Of a DNA stretch of 64,000 nucleotides, positions 42,739 through 52,858 are shown piece after piece; the first letter of the stretch is position 1; each line of letters begins with the position of its first letter. Source of the DNA: Morganella morganii H1r (GTDB lineage Bacteria; Pseudomonadota; Gammaproteobacteria; Enterobacterales; Enterobacteriaceae). Location: NCBI RefSeq assembly GCF_000633515.1, contig NZ_AYMP01000016.1:186001-250000 (forward strand). Reading direction: 5' to 3'. A program made the translations under genes and the position numbers. Under the pieces are notes generated by a model. It worked only from the letters and a program-made list of their open reading frames with translations, did no database searches and had not been told where the DNA came from.

Positions 42739-43749
42739 TCAGAAGTCAGGGTTAACCAGAACAATTTTTCCGGTTAAGTCGCCGGATTCCATCAGCTGAT
42801 GGGCTTTTGCCGCATCCGCCAGGTCAAAGGTATAGTTGACCAGCGGTTTGACCTTTCCTGCCCGCAGCAGCGGCCAGACTTTATGGGCCAGATCACGGGC
42901 AATAACCGCTTTCTCTTCCGGTGTCCGTGCGCGCAGTGTTGAGCCGGTATGCAGCAGGCGTTTTACCATCAGCGGCATCAGATTGAGGTTCTGCGGATTA
43001 CCGCGCATCAGGCCAATCTGGATAATCCGCCCGCCTTTGGCTGCAACCTCATAGTTTTTGCTGACATAATCACCACCGATAAGGTCAACAACCATATTCA
43101 CGCCCTGCCCGCCGGTCAGTTCCGGAATAACCTGTGCAAAATCGTTTTCGCGGTAATTAATGACGTGATCGGCTCCCAGCTGCCGGGCCAGTTCTGCTTT
43201 CTCACCGGATCCGACAGTCGTGTATACCGTGGCACCAAAGGCTTTCGCCAGCATAATCGCCACACTGCCGATACCGGAGGTACCACCGTGGATAAGTACA
43301 CTCTCTTCACTCTGGAGTTTGCCGGTCTGGAAGACATTCGCCCATACGGTGAAAAAGTTTTCCGGAATGGCCGCAGCTTCGGTGTAACTCAGATTTTCCA
43401 GCGGCAGCGCGATGCTGTCATGCACCAGGCAATATTCAGCATATCCCCCGCCCGCAACCAGCGCGCACACTTTATCGCCGATCTGACGGCGTTTGCAGTC
43501 CTCCCCGACTGCCACAACCTCGCCCGCGATTTCCAGCCCCGGAATCGGGGAGGCATCCGGCGGCGGCGGATAACTGCCCTGACGCTGGAATACGTCAGGC
43601 CGGTTAACACCGGCGGCTGCCACCTTAACCAGCAGGTATTCTCCCTGTACCTTCGGCAACGGTATCTCAATTGCCTGTAATACTTCCGGGCCACCGTGCC
43701 GGGTTATATCAATTGCCATCATTGATTCAGGTAATGTATATGACATCAT
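42739..43749 (-). CDS. NADPH:quinone oxidoreductase (zinc-free MDR family, PIG3-like)
   Basis: A 336-residue medium-chain dehydrogenase/reductase. MAIDITRHGGPEVL marks the start of the quinone-reductase type, VNRPDVFQRQGSYPPPPDASPIPGLEIAGEV is at about 48-78, and the nucleotide fold is VLIHGGTSGIGSVAIMLAKAFGA near 151. The catalytic zinc ligands of alcohol dehydrogenases are absent, so it reduces quinones or alkenals with NADPH. AAGGAAAA precedes the ATG at 43749; internal ATGs exist about ten codons on. Confidence 0.87.
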   Translation of the reverse strand: MMSYTLPESMMAIDITRHGGPEVLQAIEIPLPKVQGEYLLVKVAAAGVNRPDVFQRQGSYPPPPDASPIPGLEIAGEVVAVGEDCKRRQIGDKVCALVAGGGYAEYCLVHDSIALPLENLSYTEAAAIPENFFTVWANVFQTGKLQSEESVLIHGGTSGIGSVAIMLAKAFGATVYTTVGSGEKAELARQLGADHVINYRENDFAQVIPELTGGQGVNMVVDLIGGDYVSKNYEVAAKGGRIIQIGLMRGNPQNLNLMPLMVKRLLHTGSTLRARTPEEKAVIARDLAHKVWPLLRAGKVKPLVNYTFDLADAAKAHQLMESGDLTGKIVLVNPDF

Positions 43750-44244
43750 TACTTTTCCTTAAACAGTCCCGGTTTTTTAATACCTGTCGTATTATGACGA
43801 GTCAGGCAAGTTACGGTTTCAGCATAATGCAGCTTATCAAAGATAGCACTGCATGTTTATGACGGTGTATTATATCCGGCCACTGCTTTTTATATTTTTT
43901 ATCCGGCCGGAATTTTGGTTTTTTCGTTATTTATTTGTGACGATTTTTAATGTATCACACTACTTTATAACGCGAAAAGAACGCATTGTTCATATTCGCC
44001 CGGTTTATTAACATACTGATAAGCAGGAAATTGACCTGCATTCCCCCGCTCTGTTATTTTAAACCGGATTATTGAGAGTTTAATCAAATAATTCACATTA
44101 TGACATCACGGAAAAAGCATAATATGTCAATATTATGCCCCTGTTTTCAGCCCGGTATGACGATATTTAAACTCAGACTACTTACCACTTTTGGTAGTCT
44201 GTGATAAAATTGATTCAAATCAATATTATTTCAAGAGCAAGCCT
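43750..44244. other. Upstream region of fnr
   Basis: No gene seen in about 500 AT-rich bases. It holds GCATAATA/TATTATGC (44117-44124, 44131-44138) and CAGACTAC/GTAGTCTG (44174-44181, 44194-44201) inverted repeats and the FNR site of fnr. Confidence 0.5.
44210..44223. promoter_or_regulatory. FNR site in front of fnr
   Basis: TTGATTCAAATCAA is a perfect TTGAT-N4-ATCAA box, 21 bases before the fnr ATG, consistent with known negative autoregulation. Confidence 0.9.
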
Positions 44245-45003
44245 ATGATCCCGGAAAAACGTGTAGTACGTAGAATTCAATCAGGTGGCTGCGCGATCCA
44301 CTGCCAGGATTGCAGCATCAGCCAGCTTTGCATCCCGTTCACGCTCAATGAGCATGAGCTGGATCAGCTCGACAATATTATCGAGCGTAAAAAGCCTATC
44401 CAGAAAGGCCAGGCACTGTTTAAAGCCGGAGATGAGCTGAAATCACTGTATGCAATCCGCTCCGGGACCATCAAGAGTTACACTATAACCGAAGAAGGTG
44501 ATGAGCAGATCACCGGTTTTCATCTTGCCGGTGACCTCGTCGGCTTTGATGCCATTATCAATACCGAGCATCCGAGCTTCGCCCAGGCGCTGGAAACGTC
44601 CATGGTCTGTGAGATTCCGTATGAGACCCTGGATGACCTGTCCGGCAAAATGCCGAACCTGCGTCAGCAGATGATGCGCCTGATGAGCGGTGAAATCAAA
44701 GGCGACCAGGAAATGATCCTGCTGCTATCCAAAAAGAACGCGGAAGAGCGCCTGGCGGCCTTTATTTATAACCTGTCCCGCCGTTTTGCGCAGCGCGGTT
44801 TTTCCCCGCGTGAATTCCGCCTGACCATGACCCGTGGTGATATCGGTAACTATCTGGGTCTGACGGTCGAGACTATCAGCCGTCTGCTGGGTCGTTTTCA
44901 GAAGAGCGGAATGCTGGCGGTAAAAGGCAAATATATCACCATCGAAGATATGGAACAGCTGGCTGCACTGGCTGGTAAAGTGCCTGCACTGCCGCAGGAT
45001 TAG
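44245..45003 (+). CDS. fnr: Oxygen-sensing global regulator FNR
   Basis: A 252-residue protein almost identical to E. coli FNR over its first 220 residues. The four cluster cysteines C16, C20, C23 and C29 ([16 protein letters not shown]) and the internal cysteine in SMVCEI near 122 hold the oxygen-labile [4Fe-4S] cluster. The helix-turn-helix [12 protein letters not shown] is intact. The ATG at 44245 (MIPEKR) is chosen over the open frame from 44191. It controls anaerobic metabolism, including genes such as pntAB or ldhA only indirectly. Confidence 0.97.
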   Translation: MIPEKRVVRRIQSGGCAIHCQDCSISQLCIPFTLNEHELDQLDNIIERKKPIQKGQALFKAGDELKSLYAIRSGTIKSYTITEEGDEQITGFHLAGDLVGFDAIINTEHPSFAQALETSMVCEIPYETLDDLSGKMPNLRQQMMRLMSGEIKGDQEMILLLSKKNAEERLAAFIYNLSRRFAQRGFSPREFRLTMTRGDIGNYLGLTVETISRLLGRFQKSGMLAVKGKYITIEDMEQLAALAGKVPALPQD

Positions 45004-45041
45004 TAATATCTCTCCCGGCAACATTTTTGGCTGCCGTAAAA

Positions 45042-45073
45042 CGCATCAGACCGGTTAATTTCGGTCTGATGCG
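45042..45073 (+). terminator. Hairpin after fnr
   Basis: CGCATCAGACCG (45042-45053)/CGGTCTGATGCG (45062-45073), a perfect 12-bp stem with an 8-base loop; only AATATTT follows it. Confidence 0.75.
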
Positions 45074-45146
45074 AATATTTCCTACATTACTGCTCCCGTT
45101 TGGTTTATCTTTATAGATACGTATCCAGCCCCGCGAGGAGAGATGA

Positions 45147-46094
45147 ATGTCTGAATATCAGAACCTCTTAGTTGCAATAGACCCCAATCAGGATGATCAG
45201 CCGGCATTACGGCGTGCGGTATATATCGTGCAACGCAATGGCGGACGCATCAAAGCTTTCTTACCTATCTATGATCTGTCATACGATATGACCACCCTGC
45301 TGTCCCCCGAAGAACGGGATGCCATGCGCAAAGGCGTGATTGCCCAGCGTTGCGCGTGGATCAAACAGCAGGCGCGTTATTATCTGGAAGCCGGTATCGA
45401 TATCGACGTGAAAGTGGTATGGCATAACCGGCCTTATGAGGCGATTATCCGGGAAGTTGTCAGTGGTGGTCATGACCTGCTGCTGAAAATGGCGCATCAG
45501 AATGATAAGTTTGAGTCTCTGATTTTCACCCCGCTGGACTGGCAGCTTCTGCGCAAATGTCCGTGTCCGGTCTGGATGGTTAAGGATAAAGTCTGGCCGG
45601 AACAGGGTTCTGTGGTGGTCGGTGTGAATCTGTCCAATGAAGAATCCTACCATGACGCGCTGAATCTCAAACTGGTGTCACTGACACAGGATCTCGCAAA
45701 ACGGATTGTGAAAGACCCGGCCATCCACCTGGTCAGTGCTTATCCGGTCGCACCTATCAATATCGCTATCGAATTACCGGATTTTGACCCGAATACTTAC
45801 AACAACGCGCTGCGCGGCCAGCATCTTATCGCCATGAAAGAGCTGCGCCAGCAATTCTCCATCGGCGAGGAGTACACCCACGTTTATGAGGGATTACCGG
45901 AAAAAGTGATCCCGGAAGTATGCGGTGAACTGAATGCCGGGGTGGTGGTGCTGGGTATTATCGGCCGGACCGGTATTTCTGCCGCGTTCCTCGGTAATAC
46001 CGCAGAGCATGTTATCGACCATCTGAAGTGTGATTTGCTGGCGGTGAAACCGGACGGCTTTGTTTGTCCGATCGATACCAGTGAAGATGATTAA
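45147..46094 (+). CDS. uspE: Universal stress protein UspE
   Basis: A 315-residue tandem USP protein. Two UspA domains (about 1-155 and 160-315) are seen; the C-terminal one has [27 protein letters not shown], the G-2x-G-9x-G(S/T) phosphate-binding type loop. It is conserved downstream of fnr as in E. coli and has roles in stress survival and motility. AGGAGAG precedes the ATG. Confidence 0.95.
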   Translation: MSEYQNLLVAIDPNQDDQPALRRAVYIVQRNGGRIKAFLPIYDLSYDMTTLLSPEERDAMRKGVIAQRCAWIKQQARYYLEAGIDIDVKVVWHNRPYEAIIREVVSGGHDLLLKMAHQNDKFESLIFTPLDWQLLRKCPCPVWMVKDKVWPEQGSVVVGVNLSNEESYHDALNLKLVSLTQDLAKRIVKDPAIHLVSAYPVAPINIAIELPDFDPNTYNNALRGQHLIAMKELRQQFSIGEEYTHVYEGLPEKVIPEVCGELNAGVVVLGIIGRTGISAAFLGNTAEHVIDHLKCDLLAVKPDGFVCPIDTSEDD

Positions 46095-46101
46095 TTCTGT
46101 C

Positions 46102-46134
46102 TCCCGCAGAGGCCACGGCTTCTGCGGGAATTTT
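46102..46134. terminator. Terminator after uspE
   Basis: TCCCGCAGA (46102-46110)/TCTGCGGGA (46121-46129) followed by ATTTTC; it lies between convergent uspE and the secreted protein. Confidence 0.75.
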
Positions 46135-46152
46135 CTTCGCGTTCTGCGATAA

Positions 46153-46596
46153 TCAGAACAACGGCGCACACATCCCGTCACCGAGCACTTTTTTCACGTT
46201 CTTCTTATTCGGTTTAAATTCACCGACCACTTTATTATCGGAATAAACCTTAAACTCAGTGGCTTTACTGAGCGCTTCCGTCAGATTGGTCCATGCTGCA
46301 GCACCGGCGCGGTTCTTGGTGCTGTCCGGTACAAAATACGCTTCGTCGTCGATCAGAAATTCAATCTGCCCTTCCACTTCATGGTCACCGGCGGAAATAT
46401 CAATACTGTGATCGATTGAATTTTCATAATCCTCCGGGTCTGCCCCGACATTACAGGCGACAACAACGGTCACGCCGGTGTCATTACTGATCCCGTACTC
46501 GATAAACCCCTGACCGAAACCGGATGTCCAGATATTCGGAATAGCTAATGCGGAAGCAGAAAAGAGAAAGAGTGAAACAGCCATCATTTTTTTCAT
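46153..46596 (-). CDS. Secreted protein of unknown function
   Basis: A 147-residue protein with a clear Sec signal (MKKMMAVSLFLFSASALA, cleavage near 18-19). The mature part is about 128 residues, acidic, with two cysteines (VVACNVG near residue 48 and the C-terminal DGMCAPLF) that could form a disulfide. Beta-rich look; no domain recognised. It is alone between uspE and pntB, so no functional context is available. Confidence 0.7.
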   Translation of the reverse strand: MKKMMAVSLFLFSASALAIPNIWTSGFGQGFIEYGISNDTGVTVVVACNVGADPEDYENSIDHSIDISAGDHEVEGQIEFLIDDEAYFVPDSTKNRAGAAAWTNLTEALSKATEFKVYSDNKVVGEFKPNKKNVKKVLGDGMCAPLF

Positions 46597-46621
46597 TAAT
46601 CTGAACCCTCTGAGTGAAAAA

Positions 46622-46648
46622 AAGGCGGGTAACGCATTTACCCGCCTT
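46622..46648. terminator. Terminator after pntB
   Basis: AAGGCGGGTAA (46622-46632)/TTACCCGCCTT (46638-46648), an 11-bp stem with a CGCAT loop, flanked by A and T tracts. It ends the leftward pntAB operon. Confidence 0.85.
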
Positions 46649-46674
46649 GTGCATTTTATGCTTTTTTACCCGGA

Positions 46675-48072
46675 TTACAGTGCGCGCAGAATAGCGTCAC
46701 AGCTGGCTTTGGCATCGCCAAACAGCATCTGGGTGTTTTCTTTGAAGAACAGCGGGTTCTGAACCCCGGCGTAACCGGTATTCATCGAACGTTTAAAGAC
46801 AATCACGTTCTGCGCTTTCCACACTTCCAGAACCGGCATCCCGGCAATCGGGCTGTTCGGATCTTCCAGTGCCGCAGGGTTAACGGTGTCATTCGCGCCG
46901 ATCACCAGCACCACATCGGTGTCTTTGAAATCATCATTGATTTCATCCATTTCCAGCACGATATCGTAAGGCACTTTTGCTTCAGCCAGCAGGACGTTCA
47001 TGTGTCCCGGCAGGCGACCGGCAACCGGATGGATACCGAAACGGACTTCGATGCCCTTATCCCGCAGTTTCTGAGTGATATCGTGAACCGGATACTGAGC
47101 CTGGGCAACCGCCATACCGTAGCCCGGGGTGATGATAACGGAATTTGCCCCTTTGAGCATCTCCGCCACATCTTCCGCACTGATCTCACGGTGTTCGCCC
47201 TGCTCTTCATCACCGGATGACGCGGTACCGTCAGTACCGAAACCGCCGGCAATCACACTGATAAAGGAGCGGTTCATCGCCTTACACATAATGTAAGACA
47301 GGATCGCACCGGAAGAACCGACCAGCGCACCGGTGACAATCAGCAGGTCGTTGCTGAGCATAAAGCCCGCCGCTGCCGCTGCCCATCCGGAATAAGAGTT
47401 CAGCATGGAAACCACTACCGGCATGTCCGCACCGCCGATAGAGGCAACAAGGTGCCAGCCGAAGGCCAGTGCAATCACTGTCATCAGGATCAGGGTGAAG
47501 ACCTGTAAACCGGTACTGTCCGTTTTGACAAAGGTCCATAATAGCAGGAAGGACACCACCAGTGCCGCCAGGTTCAGTTTGTGGCGGTTAGGCAGCATCA
47601 GCGGTTTGGAGGATAATTTCCCGCATAACTTGCCGTAAGCAACAATAGAACCGGTGAAAGTCACCGCACCGATAAAGATGCCGAGGAACACTTCTGTCAG
47701 GTGAATGTTATTCATCACCGCAGAGGTCAGTGCCTGGTCGTGATCCATATAGCTGTTGAAACCGACCAGTACCGCTGCCAGACCCACAAAGCTGTGCAGA
47801 ACAGCAACCAGCTCCGGCATTTCGGTCATTTCGACTTTACGTGCCAGACGAATACCGATTACCGCACCAATCACCATGGCAACAATAATCCAGCCGATAT
47901 TGGCGGAATAAGGCCCGAAGATGGTGGCAACCAGCGCGATAGCCATACCGGTAATACCCAGCAGGTTACCCCGTTGTGAGGTTTCATGGCGGGATAACCC
48001 GGCCAGACTGAAAATAAATAAGATTGCGGCAACAATATATGCCGCTGTAACGACTCCGCCCGACATATTCAT
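46675..48072 (-). CDS. pntB: NAD(P) transhydrogenase beta subunit
   Basis: A 465-residue membrane subunit (462 in E. coli) with about nine membrane helices in the first 265 residues and the NADP(H)-binding domain in the rest ([20 protein letters not shown] near 315 and [21 protein letters not shown] near 390). With PntA it uses the proton-motive force to drive NADPH formation from NADH. The ATG shares its last base with the pntA stop region (pntA ends at 48072), so translation is coupled. A second ATG at codon 3 is possible. Confidence 0.95.
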   Translation of the reverse strand: MNMSGGVVTAAYIVAAILFIFSLAGLSRHETSQRGNLLGITGMAIALVATIFGPYSANIGWIIVAMVIGAVIGIRLARKVEMTEMPELVAVLHSFVGLAAVLVGFNSYMDHDQALTSAVMNNIHLTEVFLGIFIGAVTFTGSIVAYGKLCGKLSSKPLMLPNRHKLNLAALVVSFLLLWTFVKTDSTGLQVFTLILMTVIALAFGWHLVASIGGADMPVVVSMLNSYSGWAAAAAGFMLSNDLLIVTGALVGSSGAILSYIMCKAMNRSFISVIAGGFGTDGTASSGDEEQGEHREISAEDVAEMLKGANSVIITPGYGMAVAQAQYPVHDITQKLRDKGIEVRFGIHPVAGRLPGHMNVLLAEAKVPYDIVLEMDEINDDFKDTDVVLVIGANDTVNPAALEDPNSPIAGMPVLEVWKAQNVIVFKRSMNTGYAGVQNPLFFKENTQMLFGDAKASCDAILRAL

Positions 48073-49601
48073 TACCCCTTACGAAACATTTTAAGCATAC
48101 GCTGTGTGACGGTGAATCCGCCGAAAATATTGATACTGGCAATCAGTACCGCAATAAAGGAGAAGAATGTCACCCAGCCGCCGCTGCCGATTTGCAGCAG
48201 TGCGCCGACAACAATGATCCCCGAGATTGCGTTGGTCACCGCCATCAGCGGGGTATGCAGCGCATGGCTGACATTCCAGACCACGTAATAGCCGACCACA
48301 CAGGAGAGTGCGAACACGGTAAAGTGGGATAAGAACTCCGGCGGAGCCACATTCGCCAGCCAGGCGAACAGGATAAATGCCAGTGCCATCAGGCCGTATT
48401 TCAGCCACGGTGACATTGGTTTTTCCGGTTTTTTCTCTGCTTTGACAGCAGCCGGTTTTGCCTGCGGCTGTGCGGATACCTGAATCGGCGGTGCAGGCCA
48501 GGTAATTTCACCGGCTTTCACTACCGTCAGACCACGGATCACCACATCATCAAAATCAATGTTAATCTGCCCGTCTTTCTCTTTGCACATCAGCTTCATC
48601 AGGTTCACCAGGTTGGTGCCGTAAAGCTGGGATGACTGCGTGGCAAGACGCGCAGCCAGGTCGGTGTAACCGATGATTTTGACACCGTTTTCTGTGGTGT
48701 GGATTTCACCCGGCACGGTCAGTTCGCAGTTACCGCCGTTCTGAGCCGCCAGGTCAACAATCACGCTGCCGGATTTCATCGACTCCACCATTTCTCTGGT
48801 GATGAGTTTCGGTGCCGGTTTGCCCGGGATCAGCGCGGTAGTGACAATAATATCCACTTCTTTTGCCTGATCGGCAAACAATGCCATCTCAGCCTTAATA
48901 AAGGCCTCCGACATGACTTTCGCGTAACCGTCACCGCTGCCTGCATTTTCTTCGAAATCGAGTTCGAGGAATTCGGCACCCATACTTTTAACCTGATCTT
49001 TTACCTCAGGGCGGGTATCAAAGGCACGGACAATGGCCCCGAGGCTGCCCGCCGCACCGATGGCGGCCAGACCGGCAACACCGGCACCGATCACCAGCAC
49101 TTTGGCCGGCGGTACTTTCCCGGCGGCGGTGATCTGCCCGGTAAAGAAACGGCCGAAGGCGTTGGCAGCTTCCACAATCGCACGGTAACCGGCGATATTG
49201 GCCATCGAACTCAGTGCGTCCAGCGACTGGGCGCGAGAGATACGTGGTACAGAGTCCATCGCGAATACGTTAATACCCTGTGCGGCCAGTTTTTCCAGCA
49301 GCTGCGGGTTCTGGGCAGGCCAGATAAAGCTGACCAGTGAACTGCCCGCCTTCATCAGCGGAATTTCATCATCCTGAGGGGCATTCACTTTAAAAATAAG
49401 GTCAGACTGCCAGGCTTCCTGTGTGCTGACAATATCAGCACCGGCTTCGCGGTAAGCGTTGTCATCAAAACTGGCAAGATGACCGGCTCCTGTTTCAACA
49501 GCCACATCAAATCCGAGTTTTTTCAGTTGTATTACTGTTGCCGGCGTGGCGGCGACCCGGGTTTCACTGGACTGTCGCTCTTTTGGTACACCAATACGCA
49601 T
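48072..49601 (-). CDS. pntA: NAD(P) transhydrogenase alpha subunit
   Basis: A 509-residue subunit (510 in E. coli). The NAD(H)-binding domain covers about 1-380 ([10 protein letters not shown] start; [22 protein letters not shown] near 168), then a Pro/Ala/Lys linker near 390-415, and four membrane helices at the C-terminus. It is the first gene of the pntAB operon and divergent from ydgH. The first codons are typical and no better start is available. Confidence 0.95.
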   Translation of the reverse strand: MRIGVPKERQSSETRVAATPATVIQLKKLGFDVAVETGAGHLASFDDNAYREAGADIVSTQEAWQSDLIFKVNAPQDDEIPLMKAGSSLVSFIWPAQNPQLLEKLAAQGINVFAMDSVPRISRAQSLDALSSMANIAGYRAIVEAANAFGRFFTGQITAAGKVPPAKVLVIGAGVAGLAAIGAAGSLGAIVRAFDTRPEVKDQVKSMGAEFLELDFEENAGSGDGYAKVMSEAFIKAEMALFADQAKEVDIIVTTALIPGKPAPKLITREMVESMKSGSVIVDLAAQNGGNCELTVPGEIHTTENGVKIIGYTDLAARLATQSSQLYGTNLVNLMKLMCKEKDGQINIDFDDVVIRGLTVVKAGEITWPAPPIQVSAQPQAKPAAVKAEKKPEKPMSPWLKYGLMALAFILFAWLANVAPPEFLSHFTVFALSCVVGYYVVWNVSHALHTPLMAVTNAISGIIVVGALLQIGSGGWVTFFSFIAVLIASINIFGGFTVTQRMLKMFRKG

Positions 49602-49993
49602 AATGTTCCCTTATATAAGCTCAAGTGTTTTACGGATGATTGGTCGGACATGTGCGTAAAAAAACAACCAACTGCACAAATTCAGATCAAAAGCACCCTT
49701 TTATCCGATATGTCCTAATAAGCTACTGAAAAATGTGATATCGATCCATCTAATTTATTTGCCGGATGAAATTAAAACGGCATTTATCCGGGAGGAAAAA
49801 TTTTTTGCCGATAAATGACTATGATTGCATAAATTTATGGTAAAAATAGCTGTATGATTAACAGTCGTTAGATTGCACGATAAATTAAAGCGACAACAAG
49901 CACAAATACATGTCATAATTGTGCGGCCAGGATATAAAATTTACAGGTTCAGCACGTTATGAATATTAATTGCGCAAGGCGGAAGGATTTTGT
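49602..49993. other. Divergent region between pntA and ydgH
   Basis: No gene; 392 AT-rich bases that must contain the pntAB and ydgH promoters. No operator was recognised. Confidence 0.4.
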
Positions 49994-50950
49994 ATGAAGC
50001 TGAAAACAACGGTCATCGCATCTGCGATGTTTTTTTCATTTACCAGTCTGCTCCCCGCTCAGGCGGCACAGGAATTAACACCGGAACAGGCCGCTCAGTA
50101 CCAGCCATTTGAGCGGATTGCAGTTACAGGGCGTTTTAATGCAATTTATGAAGCCGCAGCTGCCGTTTCGCGTAAAGCAGACAAAATGGGTGCCGATGCT
50201 TTCTATATCCAGAGCCTCGATGATCTGAACAACAACGGCAATATGCGCGTTGTTGCGGATGTTTACCACCGCGATGCACCGCCTGCCGAGAAAAAAGGCT
50301 ACCGCCAGTTCCGTGGCGTTAATGAATTACCAGAGAAAGATGCCATCGGTCTTCAGCCGTTTGATACCGTCACTGTCAGCGGTTTTTTTGCCAACAGCCC
50401 TGACCTGAACGATGCTATCGCCAAAGAAGCGGTGAAAAAAGGTGCGGCCTCTTTCTTTATCGTCCGTAATATTTTCACCAACGATGGCGGCAACCAGCTG
50501 GTCACTGCCTATGTCTATAAAGCGGATGCGCCAAAACGTGTACTGCAGACAGAAGAAGCGCTGATCCCTGCGGATTCAGATGCCGGTCGTGCCGCACTGG
50601 CTGCCGGTGGCGAAGCCGCCAAACAGGTTGAAATCCCGGGTGTGGCCTCTTCCACTGATACCGCCGGTAATAATGTCGGCCGTTTCTTTGAAACCCAGTC
50701 CTCCCGCAGCGGTCGTTATACCGTCACGCTGCCGGACGGCACCCAGGTTCAGGAACTGAACAAGGCGTCAGCCGCTGTTATGGCACCGTTTGACAGCGTG
50801 ACCTTCACCGGTTACTACACCACGTCACCGGAAGTCTCTTATCAGGTTGCTAAACGTGCTGCAGCCAAAGGGGCGAAATATTACCATATCACCCGCCAGT
50901 GGCAGTCCAGCGGCGGTAACGTGACTATCAGCGCCGACTTATTTAAATAA
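49994..50950 (+). CDS. ydgH: Periplasmic DUF1471 triple-domain protein YdgH
   Basis: A 318-residue exported protein with a signal peptide ending near residue 24 (LLPAQAAQE) and three repeats of the YhcN/DUF1471 fold. Repeat cores with the F-x-x-I/V-x-V/F-(T/S)-G signature are at about FERIAVTGRF (near 38), FDTVTVSGFF (near 124) and FDSVTFTGYY (near 265). The GGAAGG ribosome site fits the ATG at 49994. Similar proteins respond to stress and affect the envelope; the biochemical role is not known. Confidence 0.93.
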   Translation: MKLKTTVIASAMFFSFTSLLPAQAAQELTPEQAAQYQPFERIAVTGRFNAIYEAAAAVSRKADKMGADAFYIQSLDDLNNNGNMRVVADVYHRDAPPAEKKGYRQFRGVNELPEKDAIGLQPFDTVTVSGFFANSPDLNDAIAKEAVKKGAASFFIVRNIFTNDGGNQLVTAYVYKADAPKRVLQTEEALIPADSDAGRAALAAGGEAAKQVEIPGVASSTDTAGNNVGRFFETQSSRSGRYTVTLPDGTQVQELNKASAAVMAPFDSVTFTGYYTTSPEVSYQVAKRAAAKGAKYYHITRQWQSSGGNVTISADLFK

Positions 50951-50972
50951 TCACCGCCTGACAGTTCACCGG

Positions 50973-51000
50973 AAAAAGCGTATCTCAGATATGCTTTTTT
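50973..51000 (+). terminator. Terminator after ydgH
   Basis: AAAAAGCGTATC (50973-50984)/GATATGCTTTTT (50988-50999), with one G-T wobble and a TCA loop, and a T-run. Confidence 0.85.
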
Positions 51001-51068
51001 TATGGCTCCCCGCTGTGGTATTAACACTTTCACTACATTCTTCTGCTGTCATTCTGATAAACAGTAAA

Positions 51069-51111
51069 TATGCATAATATAATGCAATTAATGCATGATT
51101 AAACATTGCAT
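51069..51111. promoter_or_regulatory. ATGCA-rich element upstream of the arcD-type gene
   Basis: Four TGCA(T) motifs start at 51071, 51083, 51092 and 51107 in AT-rich DNA, some in inverted orientation (TGCAT-N6-ATGCA at 51071-51086). It resembles an ArgR operator region in base content but the half-site spacing does not fit the ARG box well. Candidate operator only. Confidence 0.35.
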
Positions 51112-51214
51112 ATCCCGCCGCGTATCCGTACAATCAGCGCCAATTTTTGCGTATTCAGTCAGATTGACTGCATGAATCCCCTGCTTACCGCATCAGATTT
51201 ACCGGGAAGGTCTT

Positions 51215-52606
51215 TTGGATAAGAAACTCAGTTTAACCGCGCTCACCGCTTTAGTGCTCAGTTCTATGGTCGGTGCCGGTGTGTTTAGTCTTCCGCAGAA
51301 TATGGCCGAAGTGGCCAGTCCGGCTGCACTTATTATCGGCTGGTCAATTACCGGTGTCGGTATCCTCTTTCTGGCCTTCGCCCTGCTGCTGCTCTCCCGG
51401 CTGCGTCCGGATCTCGACGGCGGCATCTTTACCTATGCCAAAGACGGTTTCGGAGAGCTGATTGGTTTTTGCTCCGCCTGGGGATACTGGTTATGTGCAG
51501 TGATTGCCAACGTTTCCTATCTGGTGATTGTGTTTGCGGCGTTCAGCTTTTTTACGGATACCCCGGACAATATTGTTTTCGGCGACGGAAATACCTGGCA
51601 GGCGCTGATTGGTGAATCTGTTCTGCTGTGGTTTGTGCATTGTCTGGTTCTGCGCGGCGTACAAACCGCTGCCGGTATCAATAAGCTGGCAACATTTGCC
51701 AAACTGGTGCCGCTAGGCCTGTTTATCGTGCTGGCGGTGATTGCGTTCCGCTGGGATACCTTCCATCTTGATTTCACCGGTGTGGATCTCGGAGTACCGG
51801 TGTGGCAGCAGGTGAAAGATACCATGCTGATCACCCTGTGGGTGTTTATCGGGATTGAAGGTGCCGTTGTGGTTTCCGCCCGTGCCCGCCGCCGCAAAGA
51901 TGTCGGCCTGGCTACCATGATGGCGGTGATTTCCGCACTGACGATTTATATCCTGGTCACCCTGCTGTCAATGGGTGTTGTTGCCCGTCCGGAACTGGCA
52001 GAAATGCGCAACCCGTCAATGGCGACACTGATGGTAAACCTGATTGGCGGCAGCGGTGAGATTATTATCGCAGCAGGTCTGATTATTTCAGTCTGCGGTG
52101 CGTATCTGAGCTGGACAATTATGGCTGCCGAAGTGCCGTTTATTGCCGCATTGCATGGCTCTTTCCCGTCACCGTTTAAAAAACAGAATGCGAATAATGC
52201 CCCATCCTCCTCTTTATGGATGACTAACGGTGCGGTACAACTGGCCCTGGTGCTGATCTGGCTCAGCGGCAGTAATTACAATACGCTGCTGACCATTGCT
52301 TCTGAAATGATTCTGGTGCCTTATTTCCTGGTCGGTGCATTCCTGGTAAAAACCGCCCTGAGAATGAAAAAACCGGCACTGCTCAGTGTTGGCGTGATCG
52401 CAGCCCTGTATGGTTTATGGCTGATTTATGCATCCGGCATTATCAATCTGATGCTGTCCGTTGTGCTGTATGCACCAGGCATTCTGGTATTTTTGTATGC
52501 CCTGAAAAACCGTGAGATAAAAACCACACTGCATTTTATCGAATGGAGCATTATTGCTGCCCTGCTGATAGCAGCAGTTCCCGCACTCTGGTATCTGGTG
52601 CGCTGA
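51215..52606 (+). CDS. arcD: Arginine/ornithine-type basic amino acid antiporter (ArcD/YdgI)
   Basis: A 463-residue APC-superfamily transporter with about 12 membrane helices. It is close to E. coli YdgI; the N-terminus KLSLTALTALVLSSMVGAGVFSLPQNMAEVASPA has the GAGVFSLP substrate-binding helix break. No ATG is near; the TTG at 51215 has GGAAGG upstream and lines up with the YdgI start, so it is the start. It exchanges arginine or lysine for ornithine-like amines. It follows ydgH as in E. coli. Confidence 0.88.
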   Translation: MDKKLSLTALTALVLSSMVGAGVFSLPQNMAEVASPAALIIGWSITGVGILFLAFALLLLSRLRPDLDGGIFTYAKDGFGELIGFCSAWGYWLCAVIANVSYLVIVFAAFSFFTDTPDNIVFGDGNTWQALIGESVLLWFVHCLVLRGVQTAAGINKLATFAKLVPLGLFIVLAVIAFRWDTFHLDFTGVDLGVPVWQQVKDTMLITLWVFIGIEGAVVVSARARRRKDVGLATMMAVISALTIYILVTLLSMGVVARPELAEMRNPSMATLMVNLIGGSGEIIIAAGLIISVCGAYLSWTIMAAEVPFIAALHGSFPSPFKKQNANNAPSSSLWMTNGAVQLALVLIWLSGSNYNTLLTIASEMILVPYFLVGAFLVKTALRMKKPALLSVGVIAALYGLWLIYASGIINLMLSVVLYAPGILVFLYALKNREIKTTLHFIEWSIIAALLIAAVPALWYLVR

Positions 52607-52621
52607 AAATCTGAAAACAGG

Positions 52622-52645
52622 AGCCGGTCGCTGACCGGCTTTTTT
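52622..52645 (+). terminator. Terminator after the arcD-type gene
   Basis: AGCCGGTC (52622-52629)/GACCGGCT (52633-52640) with a GCT loop, then TTTTTT. Confidence 0.9.
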
Positions 52646-52779
52646 GTCTCCTCCCCCGCATCCCGCCAATTTTCGCTGCTGAACACAAACAGGCTTTATT
52701 GCTTCCTGCAGAGTACGTGGATAAAAACAAACTGTATGTTGTAACTAAGACGATAAAGGCACAGAAAAAGGGCAAAAGA

Positions 52780-52803
52780 AAACGGGCGATGATATGCCCG
52801 TTT
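52780..52803 (-). terminator. Terminator of hrpA
   Basis: AAACGGGC (52780-52787) and GCCCGTTT (52796-52803) with an 8-base loop; on the minus strand TTTTCTTTT follows the stem. Confidence 0.75.
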
Positions 52804-52858
52804 GTTACTATAATCACTGATACTGGATAAATAAACAGCATGCCGTAAAAACGGCACT

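Noticed and set aside
51069-51107. A canonical pair of ARG boxes with 3-base spacing
   Set aside because: The lengths fit two 18-mers, but the half-site positions do not match the consensus when aligned base by base.
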